Counted from the first letter of the stretch, positions 1 to 9,326 are shown. The stretch is 64,000 nt of DNA from Sutcliffiella horikoshii (GCF_021991925.1 NZ_RXZI01000006.1:124001-188000); one strand, 5' to 3'. Program-made: numbers and translations. The notes: generated from the sequence alone by a model not told the origin.

Positions 1-170
1 TCGCCAAGAGCTATAACGAATACGCATGGTTACATGAGTCGGCAAAAGACTTCCCGGGAATGAAAGAGCTGAAAGAAATGTATGAAAAAGTAGGTTTCCG
101 ACCAGTAGAGGTAAAAGCTTATACAGGTGGAGTCGCTGCCATGCATTTAGGAGTTAAACCTAGAAAATAG
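1..170 (+). CDS. menG: Demethylmenaquinone methyltransferase, C-terminal part
   Basis: The window opens inside this gene. The readable frame starts at base 3 and stops with TAG at 168-170, giving about 55 residues. They contain an [11 protein letters not shown] stretch and end in [15 protein letters not shown], which I recognise as the C-terminus of MenG/UbiE. This SAM-dependent enzyme methylates demethylmenaquinone in the last step of menaquinone synthesis. The catalytic and SAM-binding parts lie outside the window. The next gene makes the prenyl side chain of the same quinone, as in the B. subtilis hepS-menG-hepT order, which supports the call. Confidence 0.9.
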   Translation, partial: AKSYNEYAWLHESAKDFPGMKELKEMYEKVGFRPVEVKAYTGGVAAMHLGVKPRK

Positions 171-188
171 TTTGTAAAGGTGACCTAC

Positions 189-1151
189 ATGAAATTAAAG
201 ATGATGTATTCCTTTTTAAATAATGATTTGCAAATAATTGAAGATGAACTAGAAGCCACCATTCAGACGGAACGTGCTCTGCTTCAAGAGGCTTCTTTAC
301 ATCTGCTACAGGCAGGCGGAAAAAGAATTCGCCCTGTCTTTGTGCTGTTGGCGGCCAAGCTTGGAACATATGATATACATAAGGTCAAGAATGTGGCTGT
401 GGCACTCGAACTCATGCATATGGCCTCCCTTGTCCACGACGATGTCATTGATGATGCCGAGTTGAGGCGTGGTAAAGCCACCATCAAAGCAAAGTGGGAT
501 AACCGAATCGCCATGTACACCGGAGACTATATTTTTGCCAGATCGCTTGAAATGATGACCAAGTTGGATGACATCGAGGCACACCGCATTCTGTCCAATA
601 CCTTGGTTGAGCTTTGTAAAGGCGAAATCGAACAGATCCGAGATAAATACAATTATGGTCAAAACCTTCGGACTTACCTGAGAAGAATCAAAAGGAAGAC
701 CGCCATTTTAATCGCAGTCAGTTGTCAACTGGGGGCCATCACTGCCGGAGTTCCTGCTTCTGTTCATCAAAGCCTTTATTGGTTTGGATATTATGTTGGA
801 ATGTCCTTTCAGATTACCGATGATATATTAGACTTTACGTCCACCGAAGAACAGCTCGGAAAGCCTGCCGGAAGTGATCTTCTTCAAGGCAATATCACAT
901 TGCCTGTCTTATACGCGATGGAGAATCCGGTATTAAATGAGAAAATCAGACAAATACACGAGCAAAGCGATGCGAACGAAATCAAAGAAATTATTGATCT
1001 GATTAAAAGCTCTGACGCTATTCAACGCTCATTTGCTTTAAGCGACCGCTATTTGGAGAAGGCATTCAAGGAGCTAGAGAAACTTCCAAACGGTATCGCC
1101 AAACGGACCTTCAACAATGTGGCAAAATATATTGGTAAACGAAAATATTAG
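189..1151 (+). CDS. hepT: Heptaprenyl diphosphate synthase component II
   Basis: This is the catalytic subunit of heptaprenyl diphosphate synthase, which builds the C35 side chain of menaquinone-7 from farnesyl diphosphate and isopentenyl diphosphate. The 320-residue protein has both aspartate-rich motifs of trans-prenyltransferases, DDVIDD at 84-89 and DDILD at 211-215, plus the GGKRIRP stretch near residue 43. The frame is also open to a GTG at 180, but the ATG at 189 has AAAGGTG about 6 bases upstream, so I chose it. Component I (hepS) should lie just left of menG, outside the window. The gap to menG is 18 bases, so the two are probably cotranscribed. Confidence 0.95.
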   Translation: MKLKMMYSFLNNDLQIIEDELEATIQTERALLQEASLHLLQAGGKRIRPVFVLLAAKLGTYDIHKVKNVAVALELMHMASLVHDDVIDDAELRRGKATIKAKWDNRIAMYTGDYIFARSLEMMTKLDDIEAHRILSNTLVELCKGEIEQIRDKYNYGQNLRTYLRRIKRKTAILIAVSCQLGAITAGVPASVHQSLYWFGYYVGMSFQITDDILDFTSTEEQLGKPAGSDLLQGNITLPVLYAMENPVLNEKIRQIHEQSDANEIKEIIDLIKSSDAIQRSFALSDRYLEKAFKELEKLPNGIAKRTFNNVAKYIGKRKY

Positions 1152-1201
1152 GCTTCATTTCATGAACTTTGTAAAATATTACGATAATTCTCCATCTTCT
1201 G

Positions 1202-1256
1202 TTGCGAAACTGCAAAAACCGTGATATATTTTGGTAGGTTAGGGTTTACCTAACCT
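1202..1256 (+). promoter_or_regulatory. ndk promoter with inverted repeat at the start site
   Basis: A sigma-A-like promoter reads TTGCGA at 1202-1207, 17 bases, then TATATT at 1225-1230. The expected start site is near 1237. A perfect 8-bp inverted repeat, AGGTTAGG and CCTAACCT around a 5-base loop, covers 1236-1256. It could be an operator or a 5' stabilising hairpin. Confidence 0.55.
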
Positions 1257-1287
1257 TACATAATCGTAATGGGGTGGAGAAATTATT

Positions 1288-1734
1288 ATGGAAAAAACAT
1301 TTTTGATGGTAAAGCCTGATGGCGTACAACGTAACCTTGTTGGTGAAATCGTTTCTCGTTTTGAAAAAAAAGGTTTCCAACTTGTAGGTGCTAAATTAAT
1401 GCAAATTCCAACAGAATTGGCAGAAGAGCACTACGGTGAACATAAAGAGCGTCCTTTCTTCGGAGAGCTTGTAGACTTCATTACTTCTGGTCCGGTATTC
1501 GCAATGGTTTGGCAGGGCGAAAATGTAATCGCTACCGCGCGCCACATGATGGGTGCAACAAACCCTAAAGATGCTGCTCCTGGAACAATCCGCGGAGAGT
1601 ACGGCGTAATCGTTGGAAAGAACATCATCCACGGATCTGACTCCTCTGAGAGTGCTGAGCGCGAAATCGGTCTATTCTTCAAAGGGGAAGGCCTTGTTGA
1701 GTACAAAAGAGACGTGAACAACTGGATCTACTAA
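1288..1734 (+). CDS. ndk: Nucleoside diphosphate kinase
   Basis: Ndk moves the terminal phosphate of ATP to other nucleoside diphosphates through a phosphohistidine intermediate and so balances the NTP and dNTP pools. The 148-residue protein has the usual length. The catalytic histidine sits in NIIHGSDS (His115), and the nucleotide-binding residues around KPDGVQRN are present. The start is ATG with GGGGTGGAG just upstream. It has its own promoter and a strong terminator, so it is a single-gene unit between hepT and cheR, as in B. subtilis. Confidence 0.97.
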   Translation: MEKTFLMVKPDGVQRNLVGEIVSRFEKKGFQLVGAKLMQIPTELAEEHYGEHKERPFFGELVDFITSGPVFAMVWQGENVIATARHMMGATNPKDAAPGTIRGEYGVIVGKNIIHGSDSSESAEREIGLFFKGEGLVEYKRDVNNWIY

Positions 1735-1764
1735 TACCATGAATTGAAAACGCTTTATCACGGG

Positions 1765-1804
1765 CACCTTTCTCAAGTGAAATATTTTGAGAGAGGTGTT
1801 TTTT
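1765..1804 (+). terminator. ndk terminator
   Basis: A 12-bp stem with one G-U pair (1765-1776 with 1787-1798) and a 10-base loop is followed by a run of six T. It begins about 30 bases after the ndk stop. Confidence 0.85.
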
Positions 1805-1852
1805 GTTTGCTTTTTTGAGGTGGAGGGGACTGAGTATTTATTTTTAAAATAG

Positions 1853-2026
1853 GTAAACGTAGGTGGCGAAGTTGTAGAACATCGGAGTGAAGATGTAAAA
1901 GGTGAGAGTAAAGTTGTAGAACATTTATGCGAAGTGGTAGAAGGGAGGTCGGGAAATGTAGAAGGAGAGCTGGGAAATGAAGAAGTACCCCTTTAAATGG
2001 TAGAACCAGCAGGTGAAGTGGTAGAA
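1853..2026. repeat. 21-bp phased array, word GTAGAA
   Basis: This is most of the 390-base gap between ndk and cheR. The word GTAGAA, or a one- or two-base variant, starts at 1853, 1874, 1895, 1916, 1937, 1958, 1979, 2000 and 2021. That is nine copies exactly 21 bases apart, while the sequence between them is poorly conserved. No credible gene is visible here. The array lies between the ndk terminator and the cheR promoter region. Confidence 0.8.
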
Positions 2027-2124
2027 TTCACAAATTGACCTTTCAAGTAAAAATAGAGAAAAACTTTCTCCTCTTCCACCCTAATTCAGCTATACTGTAG
2101 TTATTAGATATAGAGAGAAAGAAG

Positions 2125-2907
2125 ATGAATGGGATGAGGGACGATTACAATCATTTTATAGAACAGATTAAAAGAAAGACGGGTATTGACTTGTCCTTAT
2201 ATAAAGAAGGGCAAATGAAGAGAAGGCTGACCTCCCTTTATGAGAAAAAGGGATATAGTAATTTTAAAGAGTACTATCAGCTACTGGAAAAAAATCAGGA
2301 AGAGCTAATAGAATTCCTTGACCGGATGACCATAAATGTTTCCGAATTTTATCGGAATTATAAACGGTGGGAGATCTTGGAGAAGAAAATTCTACCCGAG
2401 ATGCTAAAACATAATAAAAGACCGAAAGTTTGGAGTGCTGCATGCTCAACAGGTGAGGAGCCTTATACAATCTCCATGGTTATTAGTAACTTTATGCCGT
2501 TAAATGAAATCCGGGTAAGAGCAACTGACATTGATTCTAACGTCATTGCAAGAGCCAAGCTTGCAACTTACCAGGAACGTTCCCTTCAAGAGGTGCCAGC
2601 CGAAGTCAAACAAAGATATTTTAAAGAGCAAGATGGACTTTTTAGAGTATGTGAGGAAATAAAAAGAACCGTTAGCTTCCATAAACAAAACCTGTTATCG
2701 GACCCATTTGAACCAGGTCACGATTTAATAGTCTGCAGGAATGTCCTGATCTATTTTACAGAAGAAGCTAAAGAGCAACTTTACCATAAATTCAGTAATG
2801 CGCTGAAAAAAGGGGGAATCCTCTTTGTGGGAAGCACGGAGCAGATATTCCAGCCTGCCAAGTACGGGCTTGAAGTGGTAGATACATTTTTTTATCGGAA
2901 GGCTTAG
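2125..2907 (+). CDS. cheR: Chemotaxis protein methyltransferase
   Basis: CheR uses SAM to methylate glutamates of chemoreceptors, opposing CheB and allowing adaptation. The 260-residue protein has the N-terminal helical domain with RMTINVSEFYRN (68-79) and the SAM-binding loop WSAACSTGEEPYT (103-115), followed by VCRNVLIYF. These match the B. subtilis protein closely. I kept the ATG at 2125; another ATG three codons later (2134) would also be possible because the ribosome site, AGAGAAAGAAG, is weak. A TATACT box at 2091-2096 may be its -10. It is separate from the main chemotaxis operon, as in B. subtilis. Confidence 0.93.
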   Translation: MNGMRDDYNHFIEQIKRKTGIDLSLYKEGQMKRRLTSLYEKKGYSNFKEYYQLLEKNQEELIEFLDRMTINVSEFYRNYKRWEILEKKILPEMLKHNKRPKVWSAACSTGEEPYTISMVISNFMPLNEIRVRATDIDSNVIARAKLATYQERSLQEVPAEVKQRYFKEQDGLFRVCEEIKRTVSFHKQNLLSDPFEPGHDLIVCRNVLIYFTEEAKEQLYHKFSNALKKGGILFVGSTEQIFQPAKYGLEVVDTFFYRKA

Positions 2908-2910
2908 GAA

Positions 2911-2935
2911 ATCCCCTGGAAACAGGGGATTTTAT
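2911..2935 (+). terminator. cheR terminator
   Basis: An 8-bp perfect stem, ATCCCCTG and CAGGGGAT, closes a GAAA tetraloop and is followed by TTTT. It begins three bases after the cheR stop codon. Confidence 0.85.
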
Positions 2936-3096
2936 CATTCCTCCTACCCGCTCCCATCCACTCTCCTCTAATAAGTTCTCTCACAACCTGCTTTTTTTTA
3001 CTAGAACAATCCGCTACACTTATGATATAGTATTACATAATTAATTTTACTTACATGCTTAAAAGCTTTAAAGAGATAAAGGAGAGGCTGATGACG

Positions 3097-4269
3097 ATGA
3101 GATATTTGACTGCTGGCGAGTCGCATGGACCGCAATTGACAACCATTTTGGAAGGTGTCCCAGCTGGGCTGCCATTGACTGTCGAGGATATAAATGAGGA
3201 TCTTTCAAGAAGACAGAAGGGGCATGGCCGTGGCAGAAGAATGCAGATTGAAAAGGATACCGTAGATATTCTGAGTGGGGTTCGTCATGGTCAAACGTTA
3301 GGTTCTCCCATAACCCTGGCGGTAACGAATGATGATTGGAAGCATTGGACGAAAATTATGGGGATCGAGCCCCTTTCTCAGGAAGATCAGGAAGAGGTCA
3401 AGCGAAAGGTGACAAAGCCTCGTCCTGGACATGCAGATTTAAACGGTGCGATTAAATATGGTCATCGTGATATGAGAAATGTCTTGGAGCGCTCTTCCGC
3501 CCGGGAGACGACTGTAAGGGTTGCTGCTGGAGCTGTTGCAAGAAAGTTCCTCGCTGAACTTGGAATCAAGGTTGCCGGGCATGTGACGGAGATTGGCGGA
3601 GTGAAAGCGGAGTCTCAGCAAGTCAGCAACCTTGAGGATCTAAAATTGAAAACGGAGGCGTCCCCTGTTCGTTGCTATGATAAAAAGGTGGAACAGGCAA
3701 TGATGGATGCCATCGATACTGCTAAAGAGAACGGGGATTCCATTGGTGGCATAGTGGAAGTGATTGTTGAGGGTGTTCCTGCCGGTGTAGGAAGCTATGT
3801 GCATTATGACCGCAAATTGGACGCCAAAGTTGCAGCATCCATCATGAGCATCAATGCTTTTAAGGGTGTGGAGTTTGGAGTAGGATTCCAAGCGGCAAGC
3901 CTTCCTGGCAGTAAGGTTCATGATGAGATCGCTTGGAGCGAGGAACGTGGCTACTACCGTCTATCCAATAATCTTGGAGGGTTTGAGGGTGGCATGACGA
4001 CAGGGATGCCAATTGTAGTAAGAGGTGTCATGAAACCTATCCCAACCCTTTACAAGCCACTTCGAAGCGTAGACATTGATACAAAGGAACCATTTCAGGC
4101 AAGCATCGAACGGTCCGACAGCTGTGCGGTTCCGGCGGCGAGTGTAGTGGCAGAAGCGGTAGTCGCGTGGGAAATTGCGCAAGCCATCGTGGAACAATTC
4201 GGGCAGGATCGAATGGACCTGATCAAGGAAAATGTCCAAAGGATGCGAGATCATGCCGCAAAATTTTAA
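3097..4269 (+). CDS. aroC: Chorismate synthase
   Basis: This enzyme turns 5-enolpyruvylshikimate-3-phosphate into chorismate, using reduced FMN as a catalytic cofactor. It is called aroF in B. subtilis. The protein starts [15 protein letters not shown] and has the family signatures [41 protein letters not shown] and SDSCAVPAA. The frame is open further upstream, but the ATG at 3097 matches the family start and follows AAAGGAGAGG; the ATG at 3091 is an alternative. It is the first gene of the aromatic supraoperon and overlaps aroB by 17 bases. Confidence 0.95.
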   Translation: MRYLTAGESHGPQLTTILEGVPAGLPLTVEDINEDLSRRQKGHGRGRRMQIEKDTVDILSGVRHGQTLGSPITLAVTNDDWKHWTKIMGIEPLSQEDQEEVKRKVTKPRPGHADLNGAIKYGHRDMRNVLERSSARETTVRVAAGAVARKFLAELGIKVAGHVTEIGGVKAESQQVSNLEDLKLKTEASPVRCYDKKVEQAMMDAIDTAKENGDSIGGIVEVIVEGVPAGVGSYVHYDRKLDAKVAASIMSINAFKGVEFGVGFQAASLPGSKVHDEIAWSEERGYYRLSNNLGGFEGGMTTGMPIVVRGVMKPIPTLYKPLRSVDIDTKEPFQASIERSDSCAVPAASVVAEAVVAWEIAQAIVEQFGQDRMDLIKENVQRMRDHAAKF

Positions 4270-5347
4270 TGCTAAACAGGTTACTGTCCAGACTGCTTCT
4301 AAGGAGTATCCAGTATTTTTAGGAAAAGGGACGATAGAAAACCTGCCAGGATTACTTGGTTCTTTTCAAAAGAAACCGAGCAAAGTGTTGATTGTGACAG
4401 ATGACCTTGTTGCAAACTTATACCTATCAGAAATAGTTGCAAGTCTTGATCAAACTTTAACTGTCCTTGCCTTTGTACTTCCAAACGGGGAAGAAGCCAA
4501 GTCATTTGAAAACTATCATGCCATTCAGACATATGCGCTTGAAAATGGCTTGGATCGCCATTCTGTCATTATTGCTCTAGGAGGTGGGGTGGTAGGAGAT
4601 GTAGCTGGATTTGTCGCCTCTACTTTCATGAGGGGAATCAAGTTCATTCAAGTTCCTACTACACTCCTAGCACATGACAGTGCAGTGGGAGGAAAGGTTG
4701 CTATCAATCATCCTCTGGGAAAAAATATGATTGGATCCTTCTATCAACCAGAAGCGGTCATTTATGATGTGAATTTCTTAAAGAGTTTGCCAGGGAAAGA
4801 GATGCGCTCGGGCTTTGCGGAAGTGGTGAAGCATGCCCTTATATGGGACAGAGATTTCCATCAATGGATTATTAGCAATATACATGATCTGAACGACCTC
4901 ACAGGAGACCGACTTCTTGTTTGCCTGGAAAACGGTATTAAAATTAAAGCGGAAGTCGTGTCCAATGACGAAAAAGAAACAGGTTTGCGGGCGATTTTGA
5001 ATTTTGGCCATACATTAGGCCATGCACTTGAGGCAGCCTATGGATATGGAAAAATCACGCATGGTGACGGAGTGGCACTGGGGATGCTTTTTGCAACAAG
5101 GTTAAGTGAAAAGTTGAATCCAGCGCTACAGCTAAGTAATAACTTGTCAGAAGCTTGGAAAGGTTATGGCTTTCCAACCAAAATTCAATCATCCGTTCCC
5201 CCTCAGGAACTATTAACTTGGATGAAAAAAGACAAAAAAACTCAGAACAGTCATATACATATGGTATTGATACAGTCGGTTGGAAATGTTGAACTGCGTT
5301 CCGTACCAGATGAGCTTATATTTGAAACTTTAAAAGAATTTTATTGA
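4253..5347 (+). CDS. aroB: 3-dehydroquinate synthase
   Basis: AroB is NAD-dependent and zinc-dependent. It cyclises DAHP to 3-dehydroquinate, the second step of the shikimate pathway. The 364-residue protein contains the NAD loop [15 protein letters not shown], the substrate and metal segment around [10 protein letters not shown], and the zinc histidines in [12 protein letters not shown] and [11 protein letters not shown] chose the ATG at 4253 because AAAGGA lies about nine bases upstream; the frame is open to 4232. It overlaps the end of aroC, so translation is probably coupled. Confidence 0.94.
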   Translation: MPQNFNAKQVTVQTASKEYPVFLGKGTIENLPGLLGSFQKKPSKVLIVTDDLVANLYLSEIVASLDQTLTVLAFVLPNGEEAKSFENYHAIQTYALENGLDRHSVIIALGGGVVGDVAGFVASTFMRGIKFIQVPTTLLAHDSAVGGKVAINHPLGKNMIGSFYQPEAVIYDVNFLKSLPGKEMRSGFAEVVKHALIWDRDFHQWIISNIHDLNDLTGDRLLVCLENGIKIKAEVVSNDEKETGLRAILNFGHTLGHALEAAYGYGKITHGDGVALGMLFATRLSEKLNPALQLSNNLSEAWKGYGFPTKIQSSVPPQELLTWMKKDKKTQNSHIHMVLIQSVGNVELRSVPDELIFETLKEFY

Positions 5348-5368
5348 AAATCTCAAAGGGGGAATTCG

Positions 5369-5749
5369 GTGATCCGTGGTGTAAGAGGCGCAACGACCAT
5401 AGAGGAAAATACGGATAAAGAAATTATCTGTAAAACAGAAGAATTACTGCAAAACATGATCAAGTCGAACAACATTATGGCAGAAGACGTAGCGCAAGTG
5501 TTAATCTCCGTAACGGCAGATATCACGGCATGTTTCCCTGCCAAGGCGCTCCGCAACCTTGAGGGATGGGATTATGTTCCGGTCATGTGCACGAAGGAAA
5601 TCGCTGTACCTAACTCACTGCCTTCCTGTATCAGGGTCATGATGACAGTGAACACAGACGTGTCCCAAAAAGATATCCGCCATATTTATCTGCATGAGGC
5701 GGTAAGCCTGCGACCAGACCTTGCAAAAACAATTTCGGTTGACAATTAG
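5369..5749 (+). CDS. aroH: Chorismate mutase, AroH class
   Basis: This monofunctional chorismate mutase rearranges chorismate to prephenate, the branch towards phenylalanine and tyrosine. The 126-residue protein has the normal size for the trimeric AroH fold. The conserved starts MIRGVRGATT and the CFPAKALR stretch are visible, and the arginines of these segments are those expected around the active site. Translation starts at GTG 5369 behind AAAGGGGG. It lies 21 bases after aroB and is the last gene before the trp leader. Confidence 0.93.
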   Translation: MIRGVRGATTIEENTDKEIICKTEELLQNMIKSNNIMAEDVAQVLISVTADITACFPAKALRNLEGWDYVPVMCTKEIAVPNSLPSCIRVMMTVNTDVSQKDIRHIYLHEAVSLRPDLAKTISVDN

Positions 5750-5792
5750 CAATATTCTATCATATAGTACTTACAAGTAATAAAACAGTTTA

Positions 5793-5976
5793 GAGATTAG
5801 TTTAGAGAATGAAGTTGAGGGCTAAAGAGCCAAGCAGTTTTACCAATCATAATATTTTTTAATTTAGCCGAGTTGAGAAGAGAATAGCTGAGAATGAGTC
5901 GAGATTAGCTGAGGTTAGAATGTATTTTATCTATCTACCCAAAGACTATCCTCTGTCTTTGGGTTTTTGTTTTTTC
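5793..5976 (+). promoter_or_regulatory. trp leader with TRAP-binding triplets and attenuator
   Basis: Eleven TAG or GAG triplets start at 5865, 5870, 5875, 5880, 5885, 5890, 5896, 5901, 5906, 5911 and 5916. They have 2-base spacers except for one 3-base spacer. This is the layout bound by the 11-subunit TRAP ring. A terminator follows: ACCCAAAGAC at 5937-5946 pairs with GTCTTTGGGT at 5955-5964, then a T run. With tryptophan, TRAP on the triplets should block the antiterminator and favour termination. A second, looser cluster of TAG/GAG triplets lies at 5791-5819. mtrB itself is not in the window. Confidence 0.88.
5937..5969 (+). terminator. trp attenuator terminator
   Basis: A perfect 10-bp stem with an 8-base loop is followed by five T. 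Its 5' arm lies 18 bases after the last TRAP triplet, so it can be controlled by TRAP. Confidence 0.88.
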
Positions 5977-6010
5977 CTCATTCTGTAACGCCTCGTTACA
6001 AAAACTCATT

Positions 6011-6039
6011 CTCCATTTCTTGAAAATGGAGGAGATCCG
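6011..6039 (+). promoter_or_regulatory. Hairpin covering the trpE ribosome binding site
   Basis: CTCCATTT at 6011-6018 pairs with AAATGGAG at 6024-6031 around a 5-base loop. The 3' arm contains the first GGAG of the GGAGGAGAT ribosome site for the trpE ATG at 6040. In B. subtilis TRAP also lowers trpE translation by promoting a hairpin that hides the ribosome site; this is a likely counterpart. Confidence 0.55.
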
Positions 6040-7554
6040 ATGCAACAGTTTGCAGAGTTCCTACATGCAAGCAAGCAATTTAAAACCATTCCCATTATGG
6101 AAAGTTTTTTTGACGACACGTTAACACCAGTTTCGATTTTTCAGGCGCTAAGGAAAGAAGCGGTTTATCTTTTAGAAAGCAAAGAGCCCAATTCCGCATG
6201 GGCAAGGTACTCCTTTATTGGAATGAATCCTTTTATGAAAATTACAGCTGAGGATGCCACCATTTCATTACGAGATGACAAGAGCGATAATGTCCTTTAC
6301 CAATCTAGTGATTTGAATGAAGTCATTCATCACGCCAATGGATTGTTACAAGTTAAGCAGTTGGAAAAAAAGATAGGATTTACCGGTGGGGCGGTTGGCT
6401 ATTTAAGTTATGATTTTATCCCAACTATCGAGAAAGTGCCGATGCATCCATCCTATGGCGGGGAATACACGGCAAATCTTTTGTACTGTGAGGATATCGT
6501 GGTATGTGACCATAAGGAAAATGAATTGCATTTTATCCATTACATCCGTCTAGATGGAAAAGAAAATGAAAAAGAGCTGCAGAAGAGATTTACGGAGGCG
6601 AAACAATCGATCCTCACTAAAGTCTCTTTGATTAGAAGGCGGCAAGAGAACGATGGACTTGTGGAGGTGAACGCTGAGAAAGAAGAAATTCCTGTTCAGT
6701 CCAATTACACAAAAGAAAGATTTATTGAACATGTAGAAAAGATAAAAAAATATATTCAGACAGGTGATATCTTTCAATGCGTTCTATCTCAACGGTTTGA
6801 GTTAGAAGCAGACATGGAAGGATTTGATGTATACCGAGTACTAAGGAGGCAAAATCCATCCCCATACTTGTTTTATCTGAAATATGACGAGATGGAGTTG
6901 ATAGGAAGTTCACCTGAGAGATTGATACAAATTCATGACAGGAAGTTAGAGATCCATCCGATAGCAGGTACGAGAAAAAGAGGGAAAACAGAAGCGGCAG
7001 ATCAGATATTAGCCCAAGATCTTATGCAAGATGAAAAAGAACAAGCAGAACATTATATGCTCGTGGATCTTGCGAGAAACGATTTAGGAAGGGTTGCTTC
7101 CTATGGTTCCGTTCATACGCCGGTGATGAAAGAACTTGTTTACTTTTCAAGAGTCATGCACTTGATTTCCATCGTAAAAGGAGAGCTGGCACCAACCTTT
7201 ACCCCTGTGGAAGCCTTACTTGCGGCTTTTCCGGCTGGAACGGTTTCAGGCGCACCGAAGGTAAGAGCGATGCAGATCCTGCAAGAGCTTGAACCTACCG
7301 TGAGAAACACATACGCAGGAGCGATTTGTTACATCGGATTTGACGGAAATATTGATTCTTGCATTACCATCAGGACAATCCAAAAGCGTGGTAACAGCTT
7401 TTATGTGCAAGCTGGTGCAGGCGTGGTAGCAGATTCTGTTCCGGAACTAGAGTACAAAGAAACGATTAATAAAGCTTCGGCATTAATAGAAACAATCCAG
7501 CTAGCAAATAAATATTTTGCAAAAAAGACAGGAGGGTCATGCAGCTATGTTTAA
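6040..7554 (+). CDS. trpE: Anthranilate synthase component I
   Basis: TrpE makes anthranilate from chorismate with ammonia supplied by the glutamine amidotransferase subunit. The 504-residue protein has an N-terminal regulatory domain and the chorismate-binding domain with IQTGDIFQCVLSQRFE, GSSPERL, HPIAGTRKRG and FPAGTVSGAPKVRAM. A tryptophan feedback site is expected from the ESKEPNSAWARYSFIG segment. No trpG follows; in B. subtilis the amidotransferase is the shared PabA of the folate operon, and the same is inferred here. Expression is set by the TRAP leader and the hairpin at its ribosome site. It overlaps trpD by 8 bases. Confidence 0.95.
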   Translation: MQQFAEFLHASKQFKTIPIMESFFDDTLTPVSIFQALRKEAVYLLESKEPNSAWARYSFIGMNPFMKITAEDATISLRDDKSDNVLYQSSDLNEVIHHANGLLQVKQLEKKIGFTGGAVGYLSYDFIPTIEKVPMHPSYGGEYTANLLYCEDIVVCDHKENELHFIHYIRLDGKENEKELQKRFTEAKQSILTKVSLIRRRQENDGLVEVNAEKEEIPVQSNYTKERFIEHVEKIKKYIQTGDIFQCVLSQRFELEADMEGFDVYRVLRRQNPSPYLFYLKYDEMELIGSSPERLIQIHDRKLEIHPIAGTRKRGKTEAADQILAQDLMQDEKEQAEHYMLVDLARNDLGRVASYGSVHTPVMKELVYFSRVMHLISIVKGELAPTFTPVEALLAAFPAGTVSGAPKVRAMQILQELEPTVRNTYAGAICYIGFDGNIDSCITIRTIQKRGNSFYVQAGAGVVADSVPELEYKETINKASALIETIQLANKYFAKKTGGSCSYV

Positions 7555-8572
7555 AGCCTATTTAACCAAACTAATAGATGGCGTTAACCTTACAACGGAT
7601 GAAGCAGAAAGTGCGATGGATTTGATGATGAAAGGGGAAGTGACATCCAGTCAGATTGCAAGTTTTATTTCTATTCTTAGATTCCGAGGCGAAACGTCAG
7701 AAGAAATGTTGGGACTTACGAAAGCGATGCGAGGACATATGAAGCCGATAGCTTATGAGCATCCTTATTTAATAGATACATGCGGAACCGGTGGGGATGG
7801 AGCATCGACTTTCAATATTTCCACCGCCTCTGCAATCGTGGCAGCAAGTGGCGGGGCAAAAGTAGCCAAACATGGAAATCGGGCTGTATCCTCCTCTAGT
7901 GGAAGTGCAGATGTGTTAGAGCACCTACAAATACCTGTACAGCAAACTATAGAGGAAGCTACATTAACCCTTCAAGACCATGGAATGAGCTTTCTATTTG
8001 CTCCTATCTATCATGAGGCAATGAAGCATGCTGTCGCTCCGAGAAAAGAGATTGGATTTAGGACGATCTTTAACCTTCTGGGACCACTCGCCAATCCTGT
8101 TCGTTGTAAAAAGCAGGTGATCGGGGTGTTTTCAGCGGATTATGCTTATAAAATGGCCGAAGTATTGAATAAACTCGGTTCGGAACATGTATTGATTGTA
8201 GCGGGAGAGGACGGATTAGATGAAATCACCATCACTGCAAGCACGCATGTGGTGGAAGTGAAAAATGGGGAAATTCATTCTTATTCCATAGCGCCAGAGG
8301 ATTTTGGGTTTAATCGAGGCAGGCTGGAAGACATACAAGTATCCAATAGCTTACAGAGTTCTCATCTTATCAAACAGATTTTTCAAAATAAGAGCAATGA
8401 AAGTGCACGAAACATTGTTTGTTTAAATGCCGGTGCCGCTATCTATGTTTCAGGAATGACCGAAACCATCCATAAGGGTGTCGAACTTGCCGGGCAACTG
8501 ATTGAGGCAAATAAACCGTACGAACTACTACAGCAACTAAAGAAGGCAGGGGTGAACGAGCATGTTAACTAA
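7547..8572 (+). CDS. trpD: Anthranilate phosphoribosyltransferase
   Basis: TrpD joins anthranilate to phosphoribosyl pyrophosphate. The family signature DTCGTGGDGASTFNIST, which binds the pyrophosphate, is near residues 82-98, followed by KHGNRAVSSSSGSADVLE and GFRTIFNLLGPLANP. The frame is open ten codons upstream, but the ATG at 7547 matches the normal family N-terminus (MFKAYLTKLIDG) and has AGGAGGG 12 bases upstream. The start lies inside the end of trpE, which suggests translational coupling, and it overlaps trpC by 11 bases. Confidence 0.94.
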   Translation: MFKAYLTKLIDGVNLTTDEAESAMDLMMKGEVTSSQIASFISILRFRGETSEEMLGLTKAMRGHMKPIAYEHPYLIDTCGTGGDGASTFNISTASAIVAASGGAKVAKHGNRAVSSSSGSADVLEHLQIPVQQTIEEATLTLQDHGMSFLFAPIYHEAMKHAVAPRKEIGFRTIFNLLGPLANPVRCKKQVIGVFSADYAYKMAEVLNKLGSEHVLIVAGEDGLDEITITASTHVVEVKNGEIHSYSIAPEDFGFNRGRLEDIQVSNSLQSSHLIKQIFQNKSNESARNIVCLNAGAAIYVSGMTETIHKGVELAGQLIEANKPYELLQQLKKAGVNEHVN

Positions 8573-9326
8573 AATTGTGGAAACGAAAAAGATAGAAGTG
8601 GAAAACTTAACATTACCTCCACAGAAAAGGGTAGAGCGCTTTTCGTTTTACAATGCACTGGCAAATCCGAAGCGACAATTAGGTGTGATTGCTGAAATGA
8701 AGAAGGCCTCTCCGTCCAAAGGGATCTTAAAAGAAAGTTTTGCACCAATAGACATTGGAGCGGAATACGAAAAAGTAGGTGTGGATGCGATTTCCGTACT
8801 TACCGATCAGACATATTTTAAAGGATCAAAGCATGATTTGATGATGGTAAAGGAAACCACAAACCTGCCTGTTCTTAGAAAAGACTTTATCATCGATTCG
8901 ATACAGGTTGAAGAAAGTGCGCGAATTGGAGCAGATGCAATTTTATTAATTGCTGAAATCCTTCCTGATGAAAAGTTAGCAACGTTATATAAACAAGCAA
9001 CAGATCTAGGATTGGATGTACTGGTGGAGGTGCACAGCTTGGATAGGCTCACACAGCTCCTTCAAAAAATTACGCCAAAAATCATCGGAGTCAACAATAG
9101 AAACCTTGCAACTTTTGAAACGGATATACAAACGACAAAGAAACTTGCCGCGCATATTCCAAGCTCATCCTTGCTCGTTAGTGAAAGCGGCATCCTGACA
9201 GCAGATGACCTTCATCAAGTAAAAGATTTTGGTGCTAAAGCCGTACTTGTAGGAGAAGCGTTTATGAAAGATCAAACACCCGGTACAGGGGTAAGAAGGC
9301 TATTTGGAGAGCTTGAGCATGTCTAA
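8562..9326 (+). CDS. trpC: Indole-3-glycerol phosphate synthase
   Basis: TrpC closes the indole ring of 1-(2-carboxyphenylamino)-1-deoxyribulose phosphate with loss of CO2. The 254-residue TIM-barrel protein shows IAEMKKASPSKG, with the substrate-binding lysine and serine, VLTDQTYFKGS, LRKDFIID, IGVNNRNL and SESGI, all in the usual order. It is fused to nothing, unlike the bifunctional TrpCF of enterics. It overlaps trpD by 11 bases and trpF by 8 bases. Confidence 0.94.
   Translation: MLTKIVETKKIEVENLTLPPQKRVERFSFYNALANPKRQLGVIAEMKKASPSKGILKESFAPIDIGAEYEKVGVDAISVLTDQTYFKGSKHDLMMVKETTNLPVLRKDFIIDSIQVEESARIGADAILLIAEILPDEKLATLYKQATDLGLDVLVEVHSLDRLTQLLQKITPKIIGVNNRNLATFETDIQTTKKLAAHIPSSSLLVSESGILTADDLHQVKDFGAKAVLVGEAFMKDQTPGTGVRRLFGELEHV

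Noticed and set aside
306-662. Minus-strand frame opposite hepT
   Set aside because: It is a shadow of hepT, which matches its family along the full length.
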